Origin: Pleodorina starrii
Lineage: Eukaryota > Chlorophyta > Chlorophyceae > Chlamydomonadales > Volvocaceae
Length of the DNA: 64,000 nt
NCBI GenBank assembly: GCA_030267565.1
Contig: BRXU01000008.1
Location: 2,610,001 to 2,674,000, forward strand
Direction of reading: 5' to 3'
Shown here: piece after piece, positions 45,501 through 55,913 of the stretch
Layout of the letters: every line of letters starts with the position of its first letter
How positions within the stretch are numbered: position 1 is the first letter of the stretch
Position numbers and translations under genes: made by a program
Notes under the pieces: model-generated
Databases searched by the model: none
What the model was told of the DNA's origin: nothing
The model's input: the letters and a program-made list of their open reading frames with translations, nothing else

Positions 45501-48116
45501 GGCTCCCTCCTCCACCGCCTGCGCACCATGTCGGACTCGCGCTGCTACCAGGATCCCGTGGCGGCGTTGGAATCCAAGATCCAGGCCAACGAAATCGTCT
45601 TCCCCAACCTGAACGAGCTGTTGGGCGTGCCGCGAGGGTCCTCCACCGCAGTCGCCGACGGGGCGCCACCGGCGCCACCAGCGGCGGCGGCGTCGCCGGC
45701 GGCGGCGGTTGGCTTGCCGTATACGCCAGCAGGGGCGGCGCCTGCCGGCGCCGGCGGCAGCTATGGGTTTGTGGGCAGCTCAGTTTACTCGCTGACGGCC
45801 ACGCCGATGGCGCCCGGCGAGGGGCAGGGGCTGGCGGCCTTGCCTATCACGCCCTCGCTGAGCCTCACCGCTGCCGGCACCCCAGCCCTGACGACTGTGG
45901 GCGCGACGACCGCCACTTTCGCCGCCGCCACCAACACGCCTGCTGGCGCGCTCGGCGGTGCAGGTCCCGGCGCCAGCCTGGCAGCCACCACAACTGCCGA
46001 GACGCCGCGGGGACTGTTCGACGCTGCCGTTGCTCAAGGCACCAGCGGGGCCGGCTCGTTCCCCACCCCGGAGCTCTTCAGCCGCGCCAGCGGCGCCGCA
46101 GCTGGCCTTGCCGCTCCAGGCCCTGGCGTGCCACCCTTGGAGTGGCCAGTTGCCCTGGCACCACAGCCGGCTGCCCCGGTCTTTCCGCCAACGTCCCTGC
46201 CGGCGGCCGCGGCGGCGGCGGCACCATCGGCTGCACTCGTTCCGCAACCACTGTCACCGGCTGCAGCGGCGCTGCCGCTGCCGCCGCCGCAGCCAGCGGT
46301 GGCGGTGGCAATGCCGCCACCGCAGTCGCCAGCGGCTGCACTGGTCGTGCCACCGCAATCACCAGCGCTGAAGGCGGCTCCCCTGGCGTTGCCACCAGCG
46401 GCGGTGGCACAGACGCCAGCAACAGCGGAAGCGGTCGCGATGGCGACCCCATCGGCCGGGCTGCCGCAGCAGCCGCAGCCTTCGACGCCTGGACAGGGAC
46501 CGGCGCTAGTGCCGCCGCAGCCCCCCTCGCCAGCGCCGCCTCCGCCGCCAGCCTTGGCCACAGGCAAAGAGGCAACGGCGGCGGCGGCGGCGCCAGTGAC
46601 CGCGGTAGCAGAAGCAGCAGCGCAAGCACCAGCAGCAGCAGCAACAGCACCAGGGCCGGCCTCGGCTGCGGCAGCTGCACTGTTACCGCAGCCATCGCCG
46701 GTAAAGGCGCCTGCAGCGGCACAGGCAGCGAGTGCGGCGGCGCTGGCGTCGGCGCTGCTGCCAATTCCAGCGAAGTCGTTGGCGGCCGCGGGACTGGCGG
46801 CCGTGGCGGGACCGGCGACGGCAAGTAGGCCAGCGGCGGCGCCGGCAGGGACAGCACCGGAGCCGGTGGCGGCTCCGCCATCCCTGTCCGCGGGCACTCC
46901 TGCTGGCATGTTAGCCCCCCTTGCTGTGCCCGCCTTTGGCGCGCCTTCGCCCCGCCTACCCGGCTTGCCAACTCCGACGCAGGCCGCCACCGCGGAAGTG
47001 GCGGCGCTGCTGGCGGCCTCCGCGCAGAGCCTGGCGGCCCACATCCAGACAACGTCGGCGGCAGGCGGCAGCGTCGTGCCGCCGCCGCCATCCTTCTCGC
47101 CCGCGCAGCTGAGCCAGCTGGGCGCGCTGGCCTCCACCACCAAGGTCTACGCGTCGGCGCTCAAGACCTCGGACGCAGCTGGCGCTGCGTCCGCCCTGCA
47201 GACCATGGTGCAGCAGCTGCGCCAGGCGCATGCGCTAAACCTGGGCCTCGGGGGCAGTTCCCTGGGGGGCGGGCGGCCGCAGCGGCCGCTCTTCCTGCCA
47301 TCCCCGTCAACCTCGGCGGGGGCTTCCGCCGCGTCTCCGGCGCAGCAGCAGACGCTGCTGCCGGCATCGTGGCCCTCTGTCAATTGGGCATGCAGCCTGC
47401 AGCCGCCCCAGGCGCCGCTGCTGATGCAGCCGCTGCAAATCCAGCCGCTGCAGATCCAGCCGACGCCCTCGAGCTCCGTGCAGCCGTCCGCCTCCTCCAC
47501 CAGCCACCCGCGGGCCGCTGGCACAGCCTCGCAGGCGGCCGTCCCTGCACAGAAGGACGGGTTGCTGTCGCAGGGGTTGCGAAACGCAGCGGCGTGTACG
47601 GGCCAGGCAACAGGAGTGAAGACTGCGTCTGTAACGACGACGCCAGGGGTTGGGACGCAGGCGGGAGCAGCGGCAGCGCAAGCAGACGCGGGGGCACGCG
47701 ACGACGCGGCGACGGCTGCAGGAGCCCCGCCGCCGCTTGCAGCGTCGCCGACGCAGCGCACAGCAGCAGGGAACCCTGAGCCGCCTTCGCTGCCGGGCGC
47801 CGCCGTTGCCGCCGCCGACTCCGCGAGTGCCCCCTCCGTCGGCGCGCATGGAAGCGGGTTGCAGGCTGCCGCCGGCGGCGGCGAGGGCGGAGCCGCCGCC
47901 GCCGCTACGGGGCAGGGGGCGCCCGTCGAAATGGAGGTTGATGGGGCCAATGGCGCCGCGGCGGGAGCGCCAGGTCCGCAGCAAAACGGCGTCCTCGGAC
48001 AGCTGGCCGGGGTAACCGGGACTGGAGCCTCAGGCCAAGATCGATTGGGCGAGGGCGGCCCTGCGGCCGGCGACGAGACCGCCCAAGAGCCCCGGGCGGG
48101 CATTGCCGCCACGTAG
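39540..48116 (+). CDS. Giant Gln/Ala-rich protein with TFIIS-N-like domain (5' end unresolved)
   Basis: Probable nuclear transcription-related protein of at least 2209 residues. Exons are 39540-39672, 39970-40899, 41128-42761, 43251-43431, 43901-44965 and 45429-48116, all phase-matched; TAG stop at 48114. The first part (RFFLLDQYGVLHLAVVGEE, HYLYKATEEFAVRYPLSC, DVIHWLEQ) is the domain shared with the upstream gene. Gln-rich and Gly/Ala/Pro-rich disorder follows to about residue 900. A helical segment comes next (LAGVAEVAHKRKLARLAAAG, QQEALRKTIASWVRGQ). A bundle spans the 44965/45429 junction (RIALESLREVAALCPPVA, SSKLVETVKQYESHPHPSVS, GLAKEILKRWR) and matches the TFIIS N-terminal/LW pattern, in which LAKxxLKRW is typical. 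The last 850 residues are low-complexity Ala/Pro/Gln. The start exon was not found: no in-frame ATG with a phase-2 donor lies between 39090 and 39530. Confidence 0.85.
43172..43225. repeat. 18-bp tandem repeat x3
   Basis: Three perfect copies of CGGCCCATGCTCGCCCCT, just before the acceptor at 43250 of the Gln-rich gene. Confidence 0.95.
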
Positions 48117-50697
48117 CAGCCGGCCCGGCAGAAGCAGGGTGATGGCGCGGGGGGTAGGCAGACGGGGAAAAGGAGGCCGCCAGCGGGTGGATCGGGGATC
48201 GGGGACGACAACGCGTCTGGAGGATCCGGATCGAGGCCGGAGGCGTTGGCCATGCCTACCCTGTAGCTGCGGGGTTGTTTGTGCGGCTGTCGAACTAGCG
48301 CTGGTTGACCGTACCTTGTTGGCAATCGTTGCTTTCGTGGTTGTGATCTTGGAGCTTGTGGGTGTGTCGAGGGTCTGAGTTCCTTGTGGGGACGGGTTAA
48401 TGGCGGATCGCGGCGGTGTGATGACGGTAGTGTACTGCGGCGGTGCGAATACGGTAGTGTTTGTTTGTTTAAAGCGGGGTATGGCGGACTAGAGAGAGGT
48501 CCAATTCCTAACATGGCGATGGCCGAAGTTCCACAGGCGCGGGTCCGTGGGATGATTCACACGCCACAACTCCTGGACGCGCAGCTTCAGGGCCGGGGGC
48601 GTGATACCTGAGCGTATGAAGGCGACCAAAGCGTTTCATGCGGCTCATCCATCCACCCCGTTGGTCACGATCTCGGTCATCTGCCAGCATGTTTGCAGAC
48701 TGTGGTGAGCTGCATGGGTCGGCTTTGCGTGAGCTCTACCGGTATACAGTCGATGGAGCTAAACGCGTGTGCTTGGTGAATGGCCCGATCGTGTGTGCTT
48801 TGCTGGCTTGGGCTTACAGCGTTACAAGGGAGGGGTCCCTGCGCGGCATGGGTGCTGGGTTAAGTTAGGCGCTTGGCTGACTGACGGTATTTGCGGACTG
48901 TTACCACTGACTGACTGAATAGGCCCGGCACGAGCTGCTGGACTGCATACGACATACGGTACTGCCAATACGAACGATATAACTTGTTGATCGCAAAGTC
49001 CTCTTGTTTCCTCCTGAGGTGAATCGGCCACGCAAAGTCCCTTGCGGCTGAGCGTCCTACGTTCTGTTCGTAAAAGCCACTGTTCCTTCACTGGCTGAAG
49101 CCCTCCGGGGAAATCACCGGTTTTTATGCCGCGTATGCAATGCACGGAGCCTGTCTGCCCCTGCATCGGTACATGCAGCACAGCTTCGTCGGGTGCCCAA
49201 CACAACACGTGTATGCATATGCTTCTGCTGCAACGCTGGATCCGAGCGACTTGCTATGATGGAGAAGGCTATCAAGGTGTCGCTGTCCGGGCCGGGTCCT
49301 ACCAAGGTGGACGTGGACACGTGGTGGTGTGCGCCCATGGCTTCCGGCATGGGAAGGGTGGGTTTGGGTTTTAGGACGGCTGTACAGCACCCTGGCAGTA
49401 TCGAATGACCGGCGTGGCACCGTCGAACGCCCGATTCACGTGAGTTGCAGACCAGACCAGGTCCAGCGGCTACGGCAAAAGACAAACAGGATCACCGACA
49501 GTACTGATTCCACGACAGCGTGATCCAACCAGAAAATACCACCAGAATACCTACCGTATTCGCGATGGAGGACAGCTCCGGTCTGCCGGGCAGTCCCACA
49601 ACACACACGGCTTCACGTTGACACCCTCAGTCAGGCTCCAGGCTTCGAGGAAACCACTTTACATGCCCCATTCCACCCACCGGTACACAGAGGATACTTC
49701 GTTCCTTGACAAATGGCGAAAGCTGCTTGACGAATGGCGAAGGCTGCTGAAGTCGCCCCACCGATTCAATCCCCTCTGCTCCCTTCCTGCGCTATGCGAA
49801 CGGCGCCACTGCTCGCCGCCTGCCCCCAAGGGCACACCACCACCTCCTGCACCATCAAACACACTGAACCCTGAATGCCAGAGCCAACTGATCAGCAAAA
49901 CGGCGCCTATCAAGCGACTGCTTCGCCAGTGTTGCCCGATCAGCAGGAGTGAAACGGCCGCACACCACTGGCCGCAGCCCCCGCGGGGAGTGTCACTCAC
50001 TGTGTCAGCCAAAATGATCTGCACAGCGCAGCAGCGGCGCCACGGCATGGCTGCACGGGTCACCTGCCGACAGCTGCACAGTACCGGCAGACAGACCACA
50101 GACCATAGCGCAAGAGGCTATCCATAGAAAGTACGTATACAAGAAAAATGCAGTACATGTGCCGTAACACATCTCACAGCGGGAATTCCATCGGCATACA
50201 AGTCCCTGCTTCCGGTGGACACACAACGCTCAAGAGGAGGAGAAAGCGCGTAAACAATACGGTACATTGCAGCTGCAAGATACAGAACCCCAAATAGCGG
50301 AGCCCCTGACTTTGTCGCGGCCTTCGAGTGGTACCAGGTATACATGATACTATACTAACCCACTAACCCACTACGCGGCGCTACAGTCGGGCCCACCACC
50401 ACGTATCGGTCAATCCAACAGCTCGCAGTCAAGTGCCTGCCTCTACCAAACCTTATATGGCTATTGACTCAGGAGCAGATCCAGGAGCACGGAATACATT
50501 TCTAGAGTGAGTTCTGTGATGTCCGCGGCGGCCGTGGTGCGCCCGATGGGTCTCCATCCCCTGTTCGCACCAAAGCCCCAGTTCCCGTGTGACAAGACGG
50601 TAATGGGCAGCGGCATCGCCCCGTCACACCGCCCCGTCTTCCGGTCCCCACTTTGCTCCCAGCAGACAGCATCCACCCAGTGCATAACCCCCCAGTC

Positions 50698-50750
50698 CCC
50701 CACCCACCCACCCACCCACCCACCCACCCACCCACCCACCCACCCACCCG
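50698..50750. repeat. (CCCA)n microsatellite
   Basis: About thirteen CCCA tetramers, intergenic. Confidence 0.95.
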
Positions 50751-51318
50751 CCCGCCACGTAACGCTGTACCATTCCTCGACAACGCCCGCCCGCCGTGAT
50801 CCCGTGTTCGCACAGCGCGCGCCTCAAATCGGATTCACTGCGTCAAGGTCCGACTCACTGCATTGAGCGTTGAGGTATGTCGCACGGTGGAAGAAAACAA
50901 ACATACCGGTACAGCCCTTGAACCGGTGGGGCTACACAAACTCGGTGCAGCAGGTGTAAACTGATTCTGCGGCGGCGCCCGCAACCGCCGCCATTAAAGT
51001 CTAGATCCCGGGCCCCGTCGCACGTGGCGAGGTGGGCCGACCAATACTCCAGCATGTTGCCTTCCCGTCGCCGGCGTTGTACTGCAGGGCCCGTGTGCCT
51101 TCGAGGCTGAAATGGACGCCGGCGTCTGCAGCCGAGCAACGTACGCCGCTGTGGGAAGGCCGCTACCAGCCGGCATGCCCAGGGCCCTGCAGGCGTAGGC
51201 AGGAGGAAAAAAAGAACCGAGCAGCGGACGACGGCATCGTTATCACACACACGGCTGAGACACAGCGGACCCTGAGGGAAAAGGCGCGTGCACAAATGCA
51301 TGCGCGCGCGCCGGCGCA

Positions 51319-51338
51319 ACCCTAAAACCCTAAAACCC
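51319..51338. repeat. Interstitial telomere-like tract (CCCTAAAA)
   Basis: ACCCTAAAACCCTAAAACCC: two perfect 8-mers plus a partial unit, equal to TTTTAGGG on the other strand, the Chlamydomonas-type telomere unit. It lies about 40 bp beyond the BTB stop codon. Confidence 0.75.
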
Positions 51339-51376
51339 CGAACACATGCACGCAAGTACGATATCTGGGGTCATCG

Positions 51377-53658
51377 TCACAGTCGTTCTAGCATTGTCGC
51401 ATTGTCATGAGATTCCCACAGCAGCGACCTCACACAGCAAGTGCCCAAGCTACCCCAGCATGGACCCCAGCATGGACCCCAGCATGGACCCCAGCATGGA
51501 CCCCGGCTCACCAGCAACGGTTCTGGCTGGTTAGCCAGCCCGGCTGCCATGCCGTTTCCTGCCGGGGGCCCAAAAGGCGCCGCTCCGCCGCCCTGACCTG
51601 CTGCCGGCCCAAACTGCTCAGGTGGCGCGGCGTGACCGGGCGGCGCAAGCCAGGGCCCGTTGGCATTCGGCTGCTGATTCAGCGGCGGCGGCGGCGGCCA
51701 TGCGGCTAGCGGCTGGGGATGCGGCGCCGCCTCCGCTGCCGGCCCCGCTGCCGCAGCCGGATGCTGCTGGTTCTGTAGCGCCAAGGCCGCGGGCCCCGCG
51801 GCGGCCACCATGACCGGCACGATCCGCGGCCCGCCGCCGCCAGCCGCGCCGGCGGCCGCGTTGCGCGCCGGCCCGTCGGCGCCGCGACCGGAGGCGGCCC
51901 TCCCGCTGCCGATGCCGCTGCCACTGGCCTTGCTCACCGCCGCCGCCGCCGCCGCTGAGGGCGACGGTATGGCCTGCAGCACCAGCCTCACGAAGCTGTC
52001 TGCGGGCAGAATGCGGCTCACTCGGGCCATCAGCTCGCCATGGGCCGGATCCTGCGACGAGGTCGATACAACACGGAATCCATGGGCGGGGCGGGGCGGG
52101 GCGAGGGGAGGACGGGGCGTGCTCGGTAACACGCATCCCCCGGGATCGACCACCTTTGGGGGGTCAGGGAGTTTTACAAAACAATGAGTCACTGCGGACG
52201 TTGCTGATCAAGCTGATGCAGCCGCGCCTTTGGGGGGTTGATAACGCCAAGAGCAAATAGGGGATGTGTTAGAGCTTTTCCGCAACTTAATCATCTGTTG
52301 AGTCCCTATCGTATAGTGGTTAGTACATCACGTTGTGGCCGTGAAGACCCCGGCTCGAATCCGGGTAGGGACATATAGGAGATGTGATTATTAATTTGCC
52401 TCCGATTCTGAGGCCACAATGGCTTGACTCGGGAGCCCCTCCCAAGCATCTCTTCCCCGCCTCTCCCTCTCAGCCAGAACCGGCTCTAACCTGCAGGCCC
52501 CACTCAAAGAACCGCCGGCCCAGCAGCGCGGCCGTACATTCCACCAGCTCCTCAAGATCCAGCCGTACAGCCAGCTCCAGGCAGCGCACCACCCACTCCA
52601 GCACACCGGTGGCGGGGAGCGGGCGGGGGGGCTGCTGGCCCGGCGACGGCGGCAGCTGCAGCTGCAGGTACTCGGCAGCCGCGGCCGCGCACGCGCAGGG
52701 CGGCGCGGCCAGTCGTGGCATGATGTGGTCGACCGCAAAGGCGGCGCAGCGGTCGATTATGTTGGGGCAGTGGTACTTGTCGGCGAGACCCAGCAGCGGC
52801 AGGAAGCTGCGCGCCAAGGTAGTGGGTGAGTTGGGAGGGGGCAGAGTGGTACGGCATATACGGCATGCCCTTGGACGTGAAATGAGATGGCGGACGAACC
52901 CAAGAAGAGTTGCGCAAGCCTCGTCGAGGAGGCGACGTCATCTCCCGACAGGAGGGGCAGAGCAGCGGGCGCACCTGGCCGCATCCAAAGCGGAGCCCTG
53001 CTTGCGGTTCGAGTGGTGGTAGGCCGGGTACAGGCACGAAAGCAGCAGCATCAGGTCTGAAGCCGTGTCGGTCAGCGTGATGGTAATGAATTGCGGTGAA
53101 GCCGCCATGGGGTCCTGCAGGAAAGGTAGCCCGAACAAACGACACAGTCGAGAGTCGACCATATAGAACAATTCATAACAGAAGCCGTCATGCGGCCCAA
53201 GACTACGCACGTAGCAGACAAGGCAACGCCTTTCATTTCCGATTTTTAAAAATTCACGCCTCGCGAAGCTATCGGAGATCCGGCCCCCCGTAGGTTAGCT
53301 GCCAACGGCAAAAGCGCAGAGTATTACTACAGCCCGTAAAAAGGCGCGCTGACAAATCGAGGCAGAATTAGCCTTGACAAGTAGCAAATAAACTGCAGGC
53401 GTTGGCGAAACTCACCAGCTCCTCCTCGTGCGCGGCAATAAGATCGTGGAAGAGACTGCTCCACATCTCCAGCACAACGCGGTGCAGCCACAGCTCCTGC
53501 CCATCGCTCGTGACAACCCGGACGTCTGCCCTTGTGCCCAGCGGTCCATCGCGAGAAAAGACTTCGTCCGGCCGCCGCAGGCCAGGCAGGCTAGAGGCAC
53601 GCCCGGCCTTTTGCGTTCCAGGTGAGGAAACCGTGATTCTCACCGGGGCAGCCGCCAT
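51377..53658 (-). CDS. BTB/POZ domain protein
   Basis: Likely protein-interaction adaptor, possibly for a Cullin-3 ligase. Exons are 53658-53416, 53114-52975, 52806-52491 and 52051-51377, phase-consistent, 457 residues. The BTB fold runs from about residue 40 (ADVRVVTSDGQELWLHRVVL, EMWSSLFHDLI) through FITITLTDTASDLMLLLSCL and YPAYH to LGLADKYHCPNIIDRCAAFA, the usual final BTB helices. A BACK-like helical region follows (VLEWVVRCLELAVRLDLEEL). The last exon has HGELMARVSRILPADSFVRL, then Ala/Gly/Pro-rich sequence and a GPCW x4 repeat before the end. The ATG at 53658 is the first in frame. A tRNA gene lies antisense in intron 52052-52490. Confidence 0.87.
51454..51504. repeat. 12-bp tandem repeat coding GPCW
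   Basis: Four copies of CCCAGCATGGAC inside the last BTB exon give Gly-Pro-Cys-Trp repeats near the C-terminus. Either an in-frame expansion or evidence that the true exon ends earlier. Confidence 0.8.
52156..52187. repeat. Second copy of the 7570-7660 dispersed repeat
   Basis: GGGGGGTCAGGGAGTTTTAC then AAAACAATGAGTCACTG, in the BTB intron. It matches the motif order in the kinase intron. Confidence 0.6.
52302..52373 (+). tRNA. tRNA-His (anticodon GTG)
   Basis: 72 nt, no intron. The acceptor stem GTCCCTA pairs with TAGGGAC, discriminator A. The D arm contains ATAGTGGTTAGTAC (A box). The anticodon stem TCACG/CGTGA holds loop TTGTGGC with anticodon GTG. The T arm is CCCGG CTCGAAT CCGGG, with B box GGCTCGAATCC. 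The pattern matches eukaryotic tRNA-His, which gains its 5' G post-transcriptionally. It lies inside the BTB intron, on the opposite strand. No strong T-run terminator follows directly. Confidence 0.97.
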
Positions 53659-54322
53659 ATTTTATTGCAGCGATTGAACGTTGGCCACGTTGGCGATCGG
53701 TCGGCACGCTTCGAGGAGAACCTACTCTTTTTCCGAAGCGGACAACGACCAACCAGCTGATGGCTTACCCCAACGTGGGGACCGAATTGTATGGGTACTG
53801 TTTATTATTACTAGGCTCGTTAGATCTATTTAGGTACGGGCCGGCACGGGGAGTATTATTGGCGCTGAATGGTTGGTGGCCGTGCGGTTGGCCGTGCGAT
53901 TCGCGGCAACGTGTGCAAGGCGTGAGTCACCACCCCCATGCAAACGGCGTTTGCATTTCCGCTGGGTGCTGGGTCTCAAATAAGCAAAGTAAAGCTGCAT
54001 GTAGGCAGATGCTGATAAGGCCGGGGCTGGACCCATGGGCGAACAAAGGGGCCAAGTGGGGCTCAAGCGCCGATTGCCGCTGCCGAACTCTCGTTTGCAA
54101 GACACTCGCTTCTCGCGCCTGCACCTGCACGTTTACCTCGCCTGCTGCTCCGCTATCCGTCGAGTTAACCACCGCCCTGCCCTGGCTCGATCGAGGCCAC
54201 CGCTTCCCCTGTTCCCGCGCTCCTTGGCGTGAGACACCCAAGCAAGGATATCGGCCCCCACCCCCACCCCAGACCCCACCCTTCTGGAAACGCTTCCCCT
54301 CTTGCAGCGTGCAGCCCGTGAC
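53659..54322. promoter_or_regulatory. Divergent 5' region, BTB / ASCH genes
   Basis: 664 bp between two start codons with AT-rich patches (TTTATTATTACTAGG near 53803). It should contain both promoters and leaders. A CTTGCAG just before the ASCH ATG could be a 3' splice site of an untranslated first exon. Confidence 0.45.
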
Positions 54323-54778
54323 ATGTCCGAGCCCTCAACAACAGAGGGCGCAGCAGCGGCGCCGCCCGCCCCGGGCGGCGCCGCGCCGCGCCCACCCCTC
54401 TTCCGCGACAGCTCGCTGATGCCCACCTACCTGGAGCTCATCCGCTCCGGAGCCAAAACCGTGGAGGGCCGCATCCGCGCCGGGAAGTGGGCTGACGTCA
54501 TCCCAGGTGACACCTTCCGCTTCGTCAGCACGACCGACGCCGGTGTGTCCGTCTGCTGCCGGGCCACATCCGTACGGCAGTACGACAGCTTCCGGGCCAT
54601 GCTCGAGGGCGAGGGGCTGCAGGCCTGCCTGCCGGGCGTGTCGGAGGTGGCGCAGGGGGTGGAGGTGTATCGCTCCATCCCGGGATATCGGGAGCGGGAG
54701 GCGGCGGAGGGGGTGGTGGCGGTAGGGCTGCAGCTGCTGCCACCGCAGGAGGAGGAGGAGGGACAGGAGGAGCAGTAA
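54323..54778 (+). CDS. ASCH-domain protein
   Basis: Single-exon gene, 151 residues, ATG at 54323, TAA at 54776. ASCH domains are PUA-like RNA-binding folds; small stand-alone members include bacterial N4-acetylcytidine amidohydrolases. After a Pro/Ala-rich 30-residue leader come MPTYLELIRSGAKTVEGRIR (the G-x-K-T-x-E-x-R signature at residues 43-50), WADVIPGDTFRF, the strand VCCRATSVRQYDSFRAML and a terminal VVAVGLQLL. It ends in an acidic tail (EEEEGQEEQ). Key Lys, Glu and Arg of the signature are present, so activity is plausible but unproven. A possible acceptor just upstream (CTTGCAG) leaves open a longer N-terminus. Confidence 0.88.
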   Translation: MSEPSTTEGAAAAPPAPGGAAPRPPLFRDSSLMPTYLELIRSGAKTVEGRIRAGKWADVIPGDTFRFVSTTDAGVSVCCRATSVRQYDSFRAMLEGEGLQACLPGVSEVAQGVEVYRSIPGYREREAAEGVVAVGLQLLPPQEEEEGQEEQ

Positions 54779-55913
54779 GGGGCCGTAACGAGGACGACGC
54801 GGGCTGCCGATGCACTGAATCGACATGGGAGGCGCAACCGGGTGCACTCGGGTTGACTCCCAAGGGGTCGGATTTGGGCTTTGTTTCCGTTCAGCAACTG
54901 GCCAACTGCTGCATGACGTGATTTGGGAAGCGATCTGGAGCGCTGGCATGACGTGTGAATGTGAGCCCCACCAGCTTCGGACAGCGCAGATCGGGCGGGT
55001 GTCGGAGGCCGGTGAAGGAGCCATCAGGACGGGGCGGTGACTGTTGCTGACGGGCCGGTAAACCGGGGGGGCACGTCGGCATCAAACCCTGTAGAGTCTC
55101 GGGCACGTTGTGCGTCCCTCGCCCTTCGCCCGCATTGAACACGGGACACGCCGAACCCGCCCTTTAGGCAGCGGACCTCCGCTGCCACCCGGGGGTGCCG
55201 CCAATGACCAGCTACCCGGTACCCGCGACAGGCGGCCAATAATAACATCGGCCGTATACGGCAGGTGGCAAGATGCACCGCTCAGCATCCCCTGCTGCAG
55301 CCCAGCCTTGCGGTGAGCCCCAGGTCGGACCCATGGCCGTGCGCGGCCACAACCACCAGCAATAATCAATATTATCGCACACACCCCATTGATCGTTGAG
55401 ACTCCCTAAGGTCGGCACACACGCCGCCGCCGATGTTGGGTTTATCGCGAAGACCGCAGTGCGGAAGGGTGCGGGACTCGTTCCCTCTTTATTCCACCGG
55501 GCATGTCGGGAGGCTTGCACCGGTGGGCTGTGGGACACGGGGCGGCGGCGGCCTGCCGGGTGGGCTGCTGGTGGGACCCCCGGGGCGGCCGGGCTCGCAA
55601 CGGCAGCTAGCTAGCGGCATTTCCTCCTTCCAGGCGGGGAAAGGGCCTGCGGGCACCCAGCTCCTAGCAGTCCCATTCCAGAGGGGAGCTGCACCGCCCC
55701 GCTTTCCGCGCCCTGGCGCTGGGCAGCCCAGCGCCCACGCATGAGAGTGCCCTCCTCTCCGCCTGCGCGACTTTTGACATCGTAAAGCCGGGCGGAAGCA
55801 GCGGGCCCGCAGCGGCGGGGCCCGAAGCAGCCCAAACGCCCAAGTGGTGAACTGCCCTCGACGCGCCATGACGAAGGAAGTAAGACGAAGGAAGTCGTTG
55901 GTGCTCATGGACC
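54779..55913. other. Intergenic, no gene supported
   Basis: 3' trailers of the converging ASCH and DUF2237 genes. GC-rich frames here show no domain or splice structure. Confidence 0.45.

Larger units (their letters stand above)
48117..51376. other. Long non-coding-looking stretch
   Basis: Between the convergent stop codons of the Gln-rich and BTB genes I found no exon with a recognisable domain or consistent splice chain. Features seen are a (CCCA)n run, a telomere-like tract and scattered TTTGTTTGTTT. Both genes' 3' trailers lie here. The AT-richer part, 48250-50350, could hide a small or non-coding gene. Confidence 0.45.

Noticed and set aside
49193..49408. Small plus-strand frame starting near 49259 (MEKAIKVSLSGPGPTKVD)
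   Set aside because: Looks protein-like for about 30 residues but has no splice partner, domain or conserved neighbour.
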